NCBI RefSeq assembly: GCF_002920575.1
Contig: NZ_PQSQ01000061.1
Coordinates: forward strand, 1 to 49,464
Direction of reading: 5' to 3'
DNA: 49,464 nt
From: Streptomyces sp. Ru73
GTDB lineage: Bacteria; Actinomycetota; Actinomycetes; Streptomycetales; Streptomycetaceae
Of this stretch, positions 8,718 through 17,024 are shown piece by piece. A program made the translations under genes and the position numbers. Each line of letters starts with the position of its first letter. The first letter of the stretch is position 1. Below the pieces are notes generated by a model, which worked only from the letters and a program-made list of their open reading frames with translations, did not search any database and was not told the DNA's origin.

Positions 8718-9629
8718 ATGCGCGCCCAGTTCGTCCTGTCGGAGATCGGCGTCGGTCTCCGCCGAAACCTCACGATGACCTTCGCCGTCATCGTCTCCGT
8801 GGCTCTCTCGCTCGGCCTCTTCGGCGCCTCGCTCCTGATGCGCGACCAGGTCAGCACGATGAAGGGCTACTGGTACGACAAGGTCAACGTCTCGATCTTC
8901 TTCTGCAACAAGAACGACGCCGACTCCGGCGCCAACTGCGCCAAGGGCGCGGCCACGACGCAGCAGAAGAACGACATCCGCGCCGAGCTGAACCGTCTGC
9001 CGATCGTGGAGAAGGTGCAGTACGAGTCCAGCGACCAGGCGTACAAGCACTACAAGGAGCAGTTCGGCGACACCCCCGTCGCGGGGCTCGTCACGCCGGA
9101 CCAGCTGCCGGAGTCCTTCCGCGTCAAGCTGAAGGACCCGACCAAGTTCGCGGTCATCAAATCGGCCTTCAGCGAGCGGCCCGGCGTCCAGGAGGTCCAG
9201 GACCAACGGGACACCGTCGAGCCGCTGTTCAACCTGCTCAACGGCATGAACATCGCCGCGCTGTGCGTGATGGGGCTGATGCTCGTCGTTGCGCTGCTGC
9301 TGATCGTCAACACCGTGCGGGTGTCGGCGTTCAGCCGCAGGCGGGAGACCGGGATCATGCGGCTGGTCGGCGCGTCCAGCTTCTACATCCAGATGCCGTT
9401 CATCCTGGAGGCCGCGATCGCCGGCCTGATCGGTGCCGCGTTCGCGTGTGTCCTGATCGTGGGCGGAAAGTTCGTCCTCGTGAACAACTGGCTGGCCGAA
9501 AAGATCCAGGTGATCAACTTCATCGGCTGGGACTCGGTCGTGGCGGTACTGCCGTTGGTCCTGCTCATCGGGTTGCTCATGCCGGCGCTCGCCGCGTTTT
9601 TCGCGCTCCGCAAGTATCTGAAGGTGTGA
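8718..9629 (+). CDS. ftsX: Cell-division membrane protein FtsX
   Basis: 303-residue integral membrane partner of FtsE. The first membrane segment is at about 20-41, an extracellular domain covers about 45-175, and three further membrane segments lie in the C-terminal half. C63 and C74 in the extracellular domain could form a disulfide, as in actinobacterial FtsX. AAAGGA lies 6 nt before the ATG. It is co-transcribed with ftsE and followed by a terminator hairpin. Confidence 0.96.
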   Translation: MRAQFVLSEIGVGLRRNLTMTFAVIVSVALSLGLFGASLLMRDQVSTMKGYWYDKVNVSIFFCNKNDADSGANCAKGAATTQQKNDIRAELNRLPIVEKVQYESSDQAYKHYKEQFGDTPVAGLVTPDQLPESFRVKLKDPTKFAVIKSAFSERPGVQEVQDQRDTVEPLFNLLNGMNIAALCVMGLMLVVALLLIVNTVRVSAFSRRRETGIMRLVGASSFYIQMPFILEAAIAGLIGAAFACVLIVGGKFVLVNNWLAEKIQVINFIGWDSVVAVLPLVLLIGLLMPALAAFFALRKYLKV

Positions 9630-9640
9630 GTTATGCCAAG

Positions 9641-9680
9641 AGCGCCGTACGGGCAACTGCCCGTACGGCGCTTCTTTCTG
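9641..9680 (+). terminator. Terminator of ftsEX
   Basis: AGCGCCGTACGGG (9641-9653) pairs with CCCGTACGGCGCT (9660-9672), with a loop of about 6 nt, followed by T-rich TCTTTCT. It lies 12 nt after the ftsX stop. Confidence 0.85.
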
Positions 9681-9683
9681 GCC

Positions 9684-9689
9684 TAGACT
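9684..9689 (+). promoter_or_regulatory. -10-like TAGACT before the S41 protease gene
   Basis: TAGACT is a consensus -10 hexamer. It ends 7 nt before the ATG at 9697, the intervening bases show no ribosome binding site, and a terminator lies just upstream. This predicts a leaderless mRNA. A -35 is not obvious. Confidence 0.55.
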
Positions 9690-9696
9690 CACCGGC

Positions 9697-10923
9697 ATGT
9701 CGGGCCGATTGCACTTTGTCCGGCCCCGCCGCATCCGCCGCGGGGCGGCCCTGACGTTGGTCTTCGCGAGCGTGCTCGGCACCGGCGCGGCAGCCGGTAC
9801 GTGGCACGACGAAGGCCCGGAAGGGGCGGAGCAGCGCATACCGGTGCGTACCGTCGCCGACGGCAGGGAAGCCGCGGACGGCACGGCCGACCGCAAGGCC
9901 GTGGAGGAGGCCGCGGTCAAGGCACTGAAGGCCGGCAAGTCCGGCAGTCAGGCAGCCGCCGACGTGGTCAGCCGCAGCGGCGACCGCTGGTCGACGGTGT
10001 ACACCGCGGGCGAGTACGAGGACTTCCGGCGCGAGCTCGACGGGGAGTACGTCGGCGTCGGCCTGTGGCTGCGCCAGGGCGGGGAGGGCCGCGTCCAGGT
10101 CTCCCGCGTACGCCCCGGCAGCCCGGCGGCCCGCGCGGGCATCGCCCCCGGGGACGACCTGCTCGCCGTCGACGGCAGCAGCACGCGGCACCGCCCGGTC
10201 ACCGACGTGGTGGCCCGGCTGCGCGGCGACGGCCGCGCCGCCTCGAAGCGCGCGGGCGCCGTCCCCGCGGCCCCCGGCACCCCGGTCGAGCTGAAGCTGC
10301 GGCGCGCCGACCGGGACTGGACATCGACGCTGCACCGCGCGCGGCTGCGCGCGACCAACGTCACCGTCGAGCGTCCCTCGGCGCCCGGAGGCATGACCCG
10401 GATCAAGGTCGAGGCGTTCGCCAAGGGCACCGGCGAGGAGGTGCGCGAGGCGGTCCGCTCGGCCCCGCCCGGCGGCATCCTGCTGGATCTGCGGGGCAAC
10501 TCCGGCGGGCTGGTCGCCGAGGCGGTCACGGCGTCCGCCGCGTTCCTCGACGGCGGCCTGGTCGCCACGTACGACGTGCGCGGCAGCCAGCGGGCGCTGT
10601 ACGCCGACCGCGGCCGGGCCACGAAGTCGCCGCTGGTCGTGCTGGTCGACGGCGGCACGATGAGCGCGGGCGAGCTGCTCGCCGGGGCGCTGCAGGACCG
10701 CGGCCGCGCGGTGGTGATCGGCTCGCCGACCTTCGGCAAGGGCTCGGTCCAGATGCCCAGCAAGCTCGCGGACGGCTCGGTCGCCGAGCTGACCGTCGGG
10801 CACTACCGCACCCCGTCCGGGCGCGGCGTCGACGGCCGGGGCATCAGCCCGGACATCCCCGCCGACGACCGCGCGGAGAGCCGGGCCAGAACGGTAATGA
10901 GTGGCCTGGGGGGCGGGTCGTAG
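9697..10923 (+). CDS. S41 family C-terminal processing protease with PDZ domain
   Basis: 408-residue exported serine protease of the CtpA type. The N-terminus has a basic stretch and a hydrophobic segment (about 14-34), so it is membrane-anchored or secreted. A PDZ domain follows (GVGLWLRQG to PGDDLLAVDG, about 115-160). The protease core carries the nucleophile S323 in GGTMSAGE and the general base K348 in TFGKGSVQ. In Streptomyces it sits between ftsX and smpB; a role in envelope maturation is plausible but unproven. It probably starts a leaderless transcript (see 9684). Confidence 0.93.
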   Translation: MSGRLHFVRPRRIRRGAALTLVFASVLGTGAAAGTWHDEGPEGAEQRIPVRTVADGREAADGTADRKAVEEAAVKALKAGKSGSQAAADVVSRSGDRWSTVYTAGEYEDFRRELDGEYVGVGLWLRQGGEGRVQVSRVRPGSPAARAGIAPGDDLLAVDGSSTRHRPVTDVVARLRGDGRAASKRAGAVPAAPGTPVELKLRRADRDWTSTLHRARLRATNVTVERPSAPGGMTRIKVEAFAKGTGEEVREAVRSAPPGGILLDLRGNSGGLVAEAVTASAAFLDGGLVATYDVRGSQRALYADRGRATKSPLVVLVDGGTMSAGELLAGALQDRGRAVVIGSPTFGKGSVQMPSKLADGSVAELTVGHYRTPSGRGVDGRGISPDIPADDRAESRARTVMSGLGGGS

Positions 10924-10941
10924 TGCGAAAATGGCCGCACT

Positions 10942-11457
10942 ATGGCTAAGGCGAACGCGAACACGAAGGCGAAGCGGCAGGCCGCGGAGGCCGGGCGCAA
11001 GCTCATCGCGCAGAACAAGAAGGCGCGGTACGACTACCTCATCATCGACACCTACGAGTGCGGTCTCGTGCTCACGGGTACGGAGGTCAAGTCGCTGCGG
11101 CAGGGGCGGGCTTCGCTCGTGGACGGCTTCGTCCAGATCGACAACGACGAGGCCTGGCTGCACAACGTGCACATCCCCGAGTACGCGCAGGGCACCTGGA
11201 CCAACCACGCGGCGCGCCGCAAGCGGAAGCTGCTGCTGCACCGGGTGGAGATCGACAAGCTGGCGGCGAAGTCCCAGGAGACCGGGCACACGATCGTCCC
11301 GCTGTCGCTGTACTTCCTGAAGGGCCGGGCCAAGGTCGAGATCGCCCTGGCCAAGGGCAAGAAGGAGTACGACAAGCGGCAGACCCTGCGCGAGAAGCAG
11401 GACCGCCGCGAGGCGGACCGCGCGATCTCCGCCGCCCGGCGTCGGCAGCGGGCCTGA
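10942..11457 (+). CDS. smpB: SsrA-binding protein SmpB
   Basis: SmpB binds tmRNA and brings it to stalled ribosomes for trans-translation. The protein is 171 residues with typical motifs: ARYDYLIIDTYECGLVLTG, GTEVKSLRQG, and a basic C-terminal tail (REKQDRREADRAI) that acts as a codon-anticodon mimic. It follows the protease gene by 18 nt and precedes ssrA by 140 nt. No clear ribosome binding site precedes the ATG. Confidence 0.97.
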   Translation: MAKANANTKAKRQAAEAGRKLIAQNKKARYDYLIIDTYECGLVLTGTEVKSLRQGRASLVDGFVQIDNDEAWLHNVHIPEYAQGTWTNHAARRKRKLLLHRVEIDKLAAKSQETGHTIVPLSLYFLKGRAKVEIALAKGKKEYDKRQTLREKQDRREADRAISAARRRQRA

Positions 11458-11597
11458 CCTGCACGGAGTGCCGGGCGAAAGCCCCCGGGAATATGCTGGC
11501 ACGGTGCCGCGTTGTTCCCGTACGATGGCACACGTACCCCGCTGGACGGGGTGCGCGGATCCCGCTCAGGCGGGGCCCACATTTGAAAACACAACAT

Positions 11598-11967
11598 GGG
11601 GATGATCGGTTTCGACAGCGGATGTCGAAGCAGGGGAAGCGAGCCGAGGAAGCGGCAATGATCTCGTTAACCATGTGTCGCAACCAATAATCGCCAACAC
11701 CAAGCGCGATTCCTTCGCCCTCGCTGCCTAAGTAGCGACCTGCGAAGTGTCAGCCCGGGGATGATCCCGACCCGGATCCTGGCATCAGCTAGGGGTCTTA
11801 TCCACTGAGCCCGGTCACGGGGTTCTGTGGAGACATCAAACAGTGACTGAGCCCGTCGGAGACTTGTCCGCGTGATCTCCGGGGCCGAGAAAATCGCAGC
11901 GGACTGCGCTCGGAGAAGCCCTGATTCTGCACCGTTGGACGCGGGTTCGATTCCCGCCATCTCCACC
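11598..11967 (+). ncRNA. ssrA: Transfer-messenger RNA
   Basis: About 370 nt. The 5' end GGGGAU pairs with AUCUCC at the 3' end to form the tRNA-like acceptor stem, and GGGTTCGATTCCC is the T arm. The encoded 3' end is ACC-G, so the last A of CCA must be added afterwards. The tag frame is at 11693-11731. The gene lies directly downstream of smpB. TACGAT at 11521-11526 is a possible -10, which would give a leader of about 70 nt to be removed by RNase P. Confidence 0.96.
11693..11731 (+). other. tmRNA proteolysis-tag reading frame
   Basis: From the GCC resume codon the frame encodes ANTKRDSFALAA followed by TAA. The ALAA end is the degradation signal read by ClpXP-type proteases. Confidence 0.93.
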
Positions 11968-12005
11968 GAACGGAGGCCCCGGCCTCCGGACATCCCATGT
12001 GGGCG

Positions 12006-12040
12006 AAGCCCCGCCGCCGTCAGGCAGCGGGGCTTTCGTC
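12006..12040 (+). terminator. Terminator of ssrA
   Basis: AAGCCCCGC (12006-12014) pairs with GCGGGGCTT (12027-12035) around a 12-nt loop, followed by TCGTC. It lies 38 nt after the tmRNA end. Confidence 0.8.
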
Positions 12041-12122
12041 ATGCCGGGCCCATGCCGGGGCGGCCGGATGTGTCGTTCCGCGCCATGTCGGCGGCCGTCG
12101 TCCGTCCCTACCGTCATCGGGC

Positions 12123-13115
12123 ATGTACAAGACAATCACAGGTGTGCTGAGCACCCTGCTCGCGGCCGTCCTGGCCGCCCTGTTCCTGCCCGCCGCCACC
12201 GCGCAGGCGGCCACCGGCCCCGCGCAGGCCACCGGCACCATCGAGGAAGTCACCGGCTTCGGCAGCAATCCGGGGGCGCTGCGGATGTACCGCTACGTGC
12301 CCGCCGGGCTGCCCGCCGGCCGCCCCGTGGTCGTCGCGCTGCACGGCTGTACGCAGAACGCCGCCGACTACGGCCGGCGGAGCGGCTGGACCGAGCTCGC
12401 CGACCGCTGGGGCTTCTCCGTCGTGCTGCCCGGCCAGACCAGCGCCAACAACCTGCAGAACTGCTTCAACTGGTTCCAGTCCGGCGACATCGAGCGCGGC
12501 CGGGGCGAGGCCGCCTCCGTCCAGCAGATGACCGCGCGCCAGCTCGCCGACGCCCAGGGCTCCCGCGCCTACGTCACCGGGCTGTCGGCCGGCGGCGGCA
12601 TGACCGCGGTGATGATGGCCGCGTACCCGGAGACGTACACGGCGGGCGGCGTGGTCGCCGGCCTCCCGTACGGCTGTGCGCAGGCGGCGGGCTCCCCGTA
12701 CGTGTGCATGTACGTGGGCGCCACGCAGACGCCCGCGCAGTGGGGCGACCGGGTCCGGGCGCAGAACCCGGGGTACACCGGCCCCTGGCCCCGGCTCACG
12801 GTCTTCCAGGGGACGGCCGACACGACCGTCGAGCCGGTGAACATGGCCGACCTGGTCGAGCAGTGGACGAACGTGCACGGGACGGATCAGACGGCGGACG
12901 CGAAGGACACGGTGGGCGGCTACCCGCACGCGGTGTACCGGGACGCGGCGGGCGCCGTGGCGGCCGAGACGTACGAGATCACCGGCATGGGGCACGGGCA
13001 GCCGCTGGACCCCGGCACCGGCCCCGCGCAGTGCGGCACGGCCGGCGCCTACATGCTCGACGTGAACCTCTGCGCCGCGTACGAGATGGGCAGGGGCTGG
13101 GGTCTGGCCGGCTGA
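12123..13115 (+). CDS. Secreted PHB-depolymerase-type esterase
   Basis: 330 residues. A signal peptide (MYKTITGVLSTLLAAVLAAL, cleavage near AQA at about 28) is followed by an alpha/beta hydrolase of the poly(3-hydroxybutyrate) depolymerase / feruloyl-acetylxylan esterase group. LHGCTQNA forms the oxyanion-hole region, S155 in GLSAGGG is the nucleophile, a TADTTV segment may supply the acid, and GMGHGQ the histidine. No carbohydrate-binding or substrate-binding domain is attached. TACCGT at 12109-12114 ends 8 nt before the ATG and no ribosome binding site is visible, so it may be leaderless. The natural substrate (polyester or plant-wall ester) cannot be told from sequence. Confidence 0.88.
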   Translation: MYKTITGVLSTLLAAVLAALFLPAATAQAATGPAQATGTIEEVTGFGSNPGALRMYRYVPAGLPAGRPVVVALHGCTQNAADYGRRSGWTELADRWGFSVVLPGQTSANNLQNCFNWFQSGDIERGRGEAASVQQMTARQLADAQGSRAYVTGLSAGGGMTAVMMAAYPETYTAGGVVAGLPYGCAQAAGSPYVCMYVGATQTPAQWGDRVRAQNPGYTGPWPRLTVFQGTADTTVEPVNMADLVEQWTNVHGTDQTADAKDTVGGYPHAVYRDAAGAVAAETYEITGMGHGQPLDPGTGPAQCGTAGAYMLDVNLCAAYEMGRGWGLAG

Positions 13116-13161
13116 GCCCCGGCCGACCGGTCCCGCGCGCCGCACCGGAGCCCGGCCCGTC

Positions 13162-14340
13162 TCACCGGAAGGCGCGGAAGAACTCCCGCAGATCGTCCAG
13201 CAGCAGGTCCGGCACCTCCAGGCCGGGGAAGTGGCCGCCGCGCGGGTACTCCGTCCAGCGCACCACGGCGTCCGACCGCTCCGCGAGGTGACGGACGGGC
13301 CGGGAGAGGTCGGCGGGGAGGACCGCGACGGCGGTCGGGGTGGTGGACGGCACGGTGTTCCCGCCCCACCCGGCGCCGGAGTGCATCGTCTCGTAGTACA
13401 GCCGGGCCGAGGACGTGGCGGTGCCGGTGAGCCAGTAGAGCGTCACGTTCGTCAGGAGGCGGTCGCGGTCGACCGCCTCCTCGGGCGCGTCCCGGCAGTC
13501 GGTCCACACCTTGAACTTCTCGGTGATCCAGGCGAGCTGGCCCACGGGGGAGTCGGTGAGCGCGTACCCGAGGGTCTGCGGCCGGGTGGACTGCAGCATG
13601 CCGTAGCCCATCTCCTCCTTCTGGACCTGCGCACGCCGCTCCAGAGAGGCGTGCACCTCGGCAAGCTGCTCTTCGAGGAGGCCCGCGCGCTCCTCCTCGG
13701 TGGGCTCGGCGGTGGCGACGGCCGAGGGCAGCATCGTCAGGTGGACGGCGGCCACCGCCTCCGGGTGCAGCCGGCCCCATTCGCGCGCGATCATCGCGCC
13801 CCAGTCGCCGCCGTGCACCCCGTACCGCGCGTACCCCAGCCGCCGCATCAGCTCGGCGAAGGCGGCGGCGATGCGCGGGACGCCCCAGCCGGGCTGCCGG
13901 GGCGGCCCGGAGAAGGCGTAGCCGGGCAGGGACGGCACCACGACGTCGTAGCCCGCCTCGGTGAGCGGCCCGGTCAGGCCGAGGAACTCCACGAACGAGC
14001 CGGGCCAGCCGTGCAGCAGCACGAGGGGGAGCGCGTCCGGCGCGCCGGAACGCACGTGCAGGAAGTGCACGGTCGTGCCGTCGATGGCGGTGGTGAACTG
14101 CGGGAAGCGGTTCAGCTCGGCCTCGTGCCGCCGCCAGTCGTAGCCCTCGTGCCAGTACGCGGCCAGCTCCCGGAGGTACGCGAGCGGCACGCCCTGGCTC
14201 CAGCCGACGCCCGGCAGCTCGTCCGGCCAGCGGGTCCGGGCGAGCCGTTCGCGCAGGTCGGCGAGGTCCGCTTCGGGGATGTCGATACGGAACGGGGTGA
14301 CGGCGGCAGTGGTCGCGGCGTGCGGTCGGTCAGGGGTCAT
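13162..14340 (-). CDS. Epoxide hydrolase-like alpha/beta hydrolase with EHN domain
   Basis: 392 residues. The N-terminal EHN domain (about 15-125; PFRIDIPEADLADLRERL) is typical of epoxide hydrolases. Next come H110-GWPGS (HGxP oxyanion motif), nucleophile D179 in GGDWGA, and a C-terminal histidine in RGGHFP. The Asp nucleophile argues for an epoxide or haloalkane-type reaction rather than an esterase. It is convergent with the esterase gene and separated by 158 nt (14341-14498) from an MFS gene on the same strand. The -10-like TACCGT lies 6 nt before the ATG. Confidence 0.9.
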   Translation of the reverse strand: MTPDRPHAATTAAVTPFRIDIPEADLADLRERLARTRWPDELPGVGWSQGVPLAYLRELAAYWHEGYDWRRHEAELNRFPQFTTAIDGTTVHFLHVRSGAPDALPLVLLHGWPGSFVEFLGLTGPLTEAGYDVVVPSLPGYAFSGPPRQPGWGVPRIAAAFAELMRRLGYARYGVHGGDWGAMIAREWGRLHPEAVAAVHLTMLPSAVATAEPTEEERAGLLEEQLAEVHASLERRAQVQKEEMGYGMLQSTRPQTLGYALTDSPVGQLAWITEKFKVWTDCRDAPEEAVDRDRLLTNVTLYWLTGTATSSARLYYETMHSGAGWGGNTVPSTTPTAVAVLPADLSRPVRHLAERSDAVVRWTEYPRGGHFPGLEVPDLLLDDLREFFRAFR

Positions 14341-14346
14341 GCGCCG

Positions 14347-14352
14347 ACGGTA
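14347..14352 (-). promoter_or_regulatory. -10-like TACCGT of the epoxide hydrolase gene
   Basis: On the minus strand TACCGT ends 6 nt before the ATG at 14340 and no ribosome binding site lies between, predicting a leaderless transcript. No clear -35 was found. Confidence 0.4.
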
Positions 14353-14498
14353 GAGGGCGTCGCGGACAGAGCGTGACCGCGACGCGGCAGCGGACCGGCG
14401 GGGCCGCCGGGAAACGGCCACGCCGGTCCGCTGCGAGGCCCCGGCCGGGCGGGCCGGGAGTCGGCCGCGCGGCGGCCTCCCTCCGGCCGCACGGCGCC

Positions 14499-15788
14499 TC
14501 ACGCGGGCCGGGGAGCCCGCCGGTGCCCCAGCAGCGTCACGCCCGCCGCCAGGGCAGCGGCGGCGGCCGGTACGCCGTACCCGGCCGGGCCGCCGCCCAG
14601 GTGGTCGGTGGCCCAGCCGCCCGCCGCCGAGCCGGCCGCGATGCCGGTGAGCAGCGCGGTGACGGCGAGCGTCAGCCCCTCGGTGACGCGGCCCTCGGGC
14701 GTCAGGGCCTGCACCCGGCCCATGCCGGTGACCATGGTCGGCGCGGTCGCCATCCCGGCCACCAGCAGCGCGCCCGCCAGCGCCGCGAGGCTGCCGCTCG
14801 CCGCGCCGAGGAGCGGCAGCAGCATCAGGGCCGCCATGGCCGCCACGCAGCCGGTGAAGCGCGCGGCGGGCCGGCCGGCGGGCGGCAGCAGCCCGTACAG
14901 CAGCCCGGCGGCGCACGACCCGGCGGCCTGGAGCGCCAGGATGCCGCCCGCGGCGGCGCGGACGCCGTGTCCGTCGGCGAACCCGAGGGTGACCACCTCC
15001 AGCGACCCGAAGACGGCGCCCGTGCACACGAAGGCCAGCAGCAGCGGCGCCAGTCCGGGGCTGCGCAGCGGGGAGCGGGTCCGGCCCGTACGGGGCGCGG
15101 GCGGCGGCTCCGTACGGCGCTGCGCGGCGAACAGCAGCACGCCGGTCAGCAGCAGCACGGCTCCGGTGAGGGTGCCCGCCACCGGGGACAGCGCCGTGCA
15201 CAGGAAGGCCGCGAGCACCGGGCCGAGCATGAAGCACACCTCGTCCGCCGCCTGCTCGAAGGAGAGCGCGGTGTGCAGGGCACGGGGGTCGTCACGCAGC
15301 AGGTGCGCCCAGCGGGCGCGCGACATGCCGCCCGTGTTGGGCGTGGTCGCGGTGCACACGTAGGCGGCGAAGAGCGTCCACGAGGGCGCGTCCAGCCGTA
15401 CGCACAGCACGAGGGCCAGCGAGCCGGCGGCGGCCAGCAGGGCGGCGGGCGGCGCGACCCTGGCTTGCCCGTAGCGGTCGATGAGCCGCGCGGTCCACGG
15501 GCCGGCCACGGCGGTCGCCGCGAGCCCGGCCGCGGTCACGGCCCCGGCCAGCGCGTACGAGCCGCGCGATCCGGCGATCATGAGCACCGCGCTGACGCCG
15601 AACATGCCCATGGGCAGCCGGGCCAGGAGGTTGGCCGCGGTGAAGGCCCGGGTGCCGGGCACGGCGAAGAGGCGCCCGTACGGGCCGGGGAACGGCGGGC
15701 GCGGGCCGCCGCGACGGCCGGCGGCGCGGCGCGGCCGGGCGGGAACGGGCGGGGCGGTCACGGGCCGGGCGGCGAGGAAGAGGATCAC
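14499..15788 (-). CDS. MFS transporter, probable drug or small-molecule exporter
   Basis: Up to 429 residues with about 12 hydrophobic segments, beginning near FTAANLLARLPMGMFGVSAVLMIAGSRGSYALAG, a pattern of the actinobacterial major facilitator efflux group. The frame begins at a GTG at 15788, but no good ribosome binding site is visible and the first 40 residues (Pro/Arg/Gly-rich) look atypical; the real start may be further in. It is divergent from a LysR regulator across 129 nt, which suggests that regulator controls it. Substrate unknown. Confidence 0.8.
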   Translation of the reverse strand: MILFLAARPVTAPPVPARPRRAAGRRGGPRPPFPGPYGRLFAVPGTRAFTAANLLARLPMGMFGVSAVLMIAGSRGSYALAGAVTAAGLAATAVAGPWTARLIDRYGQARVAPPAALLAAAGSLALVLCVRLDAPSWTLFAAYVCTATTPNTGGMSRARWAHLLRDDPRALHTALSFEQAADEVCFMLGPVLAAFLCTALSPVAGTLTGAVLLLTGVLLFAAQRRTEPPPAPRTGRTRSPLRSPGLAPLLLAFVCTGAVFGSLEVVTLGFADGHGVRAAAGGILALQAAGSCAAGLLYGLLPPAGRPAARFTGCVAAMAALMLLPLLGAASGSLAALAGALLVAGMATAPTMVTGMGRVQALTPEGRVTEGLTLAVTALLTGIAAGSAAGGWATDHLGGGPAGYGVPAAAAALAAGVTLLGHRRAPRPA

Positions 15789-15917
15789 CCGTCAACGGTC
15801 GGGCCGGCCGCCCCGCGGCGTCCAACACCTTCTCTCCACCCATTCACCGCCCCCGGTTGTCAATCCGTTGGCCACCAGTACTCCGGGGCGCCATCTCGTC
15901 TTTGTCACCATGGGTGC

Positions 15918-16886
15918 GTGCCCCACGACATAGAGCCCCGCCTGCTGCGCGCCTTCGTGGCCGTCGCCGACGAGCTCCACTTCACCCGTGCCGCCGCCCG
16001 CCTGTACGTCGCCCAGCAAGCGCTGAGCCGGGACATCCGCCGCCTGGAGCGCGATCTGGGCACCCTGCTGTTCCTGCGCACCACCCGGCAGGTCCGGCTC
16101 ACCCCCGAGGGCGAGCGGCTGCTCCCGTATGCGCAGCGGGTGCTCGCCGCGCACGACGAGCTGTCGGCGGCGTTCCACGGCGAGGCCGACCGCGCCCGCC
16201 CGCTGCTGGTGGACGTCGGCGCGCCGGTCGGCACGGCGCACCGGGTGCTGGAGCGGGCCCGGGCCGCGGCACCGGACCTGGAGTTCGCCGCCCGCTTCCA
16301 CAGCGGCCTGACGGGCGCGGCGGAAGGGCTGCTGACGGGGGACCTGGACGTGTCCTTCGGGCGGGTCGCCGGGCTGCCGCGCGGGGTGCGGAACCGGCTG
16401 GCCCACCACCCGGTGCGGTACGAGCCGATGGCCGTCCTGCTGCCGGCGGAGCACCCGCTGGCCGCACGCCCCGCCGTGCCCGTGGCGGCGCTCGCCGGCG
16501 AGACGCTGTACACGGGTGCGGGCAACGCGCACACCGCGGAGTGGACAGCGCTGGCCGCGCGCCTCTTCGAAGGGCGCGGCATCCGGGCGGCCGCGCCGTA
16601 CCCGGAGATCGACGGCCCGGCCGAATTCCTCCGCGTCGTACGGAAGCGCGGCTGGTCCGTACTGGCCAGCGTCGAGTTCATCGAGGTGCCCGGGATGGTG
16701 CTGCGGCCCCTCGTGGACCCCGTGCCGCTGTCCCCGGTGTCGGTGGTCTGGCGGCGCGGGCTGCGCCACCCGGGGCTGGACGTGCTGCGCTGCGCGGCGC
16801 GCGAGCTGGGCACGGAGGGCGGCTGGCTCGCCCGCCCCGAGGCCGCGTGGCTGCCCCCCGAGGACGCCCGGCTGATGGCCGCCTGA
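15918..16886 (+). CDS. LysR-family transcriptional regulator
   Basis: 322 residues. The winged helix-turn-helix lies at about 3-62 (LLRAFVAVADELHFTRAAARL, then QQALSRDIRRLERDLG), followed by a LysR substrate-binding domain (about 90-300) of the PBP2 fold. I chose GTG 15918 because the helix-turn-helix starts within five residues, as in the family. Divergent organisation with the MFS gene implies local control; the shared 15789-15917 region should hold the operator. The effector is unknown. Confidence 0.9.
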   Translation: MPHDIEPRLLRAFVAVADELHFTRAAARLYVAQQALSRDIRRLERDLGTLLFLRTTRQVRLTPEGERLLPYAQRVLAAHDELSAAFHGEADRARPLLVDVGAPVGTAHRVLERARAAAPDLEFAARFHSGLTGAAEGLLTGDLDVSFGRVAGLPRGVRNRLAHHPVRYEPMAVLLPAEHPLAARPAVPVAALAGETLYTGAGNAHTAEWTALAARLFEGRGIRAAAPYPEIDGPAEFLRVVRKRGWSVLASVEFIEVPGMVLRPLVDPVPLSPVSVVWRRGLRHPGLDVLRCAARELGTEGGWLARPEAAWLPPEDARLMAA

Positions 16887-17024
16887 GGGCACGGCGCTGG
16901 CGTACTCACCGTGCCGCGCGGTGCCGGGTGAGCCCGATATTGCGTCGGTGACACCTGGCGGCACCGCGGCGAAACGCGCCGTCCCTAGCTTCGGGTCGGG
17001 AGACTTCGACAGCCGGGAGGCACG

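Noticed and set aside
15918..16886. Upstream extension of the LysR gene to 14373
   Set aside because: The open frame upstream is antisense to the MFS gene and lacks coding features; the helix-turn-helix starts at 15918.
16948..16985. GlnR box upstream of narK
   Set aside because: Only GTGAC and a GAAAC out of register by one base; the intermediate half-sites do not fit.
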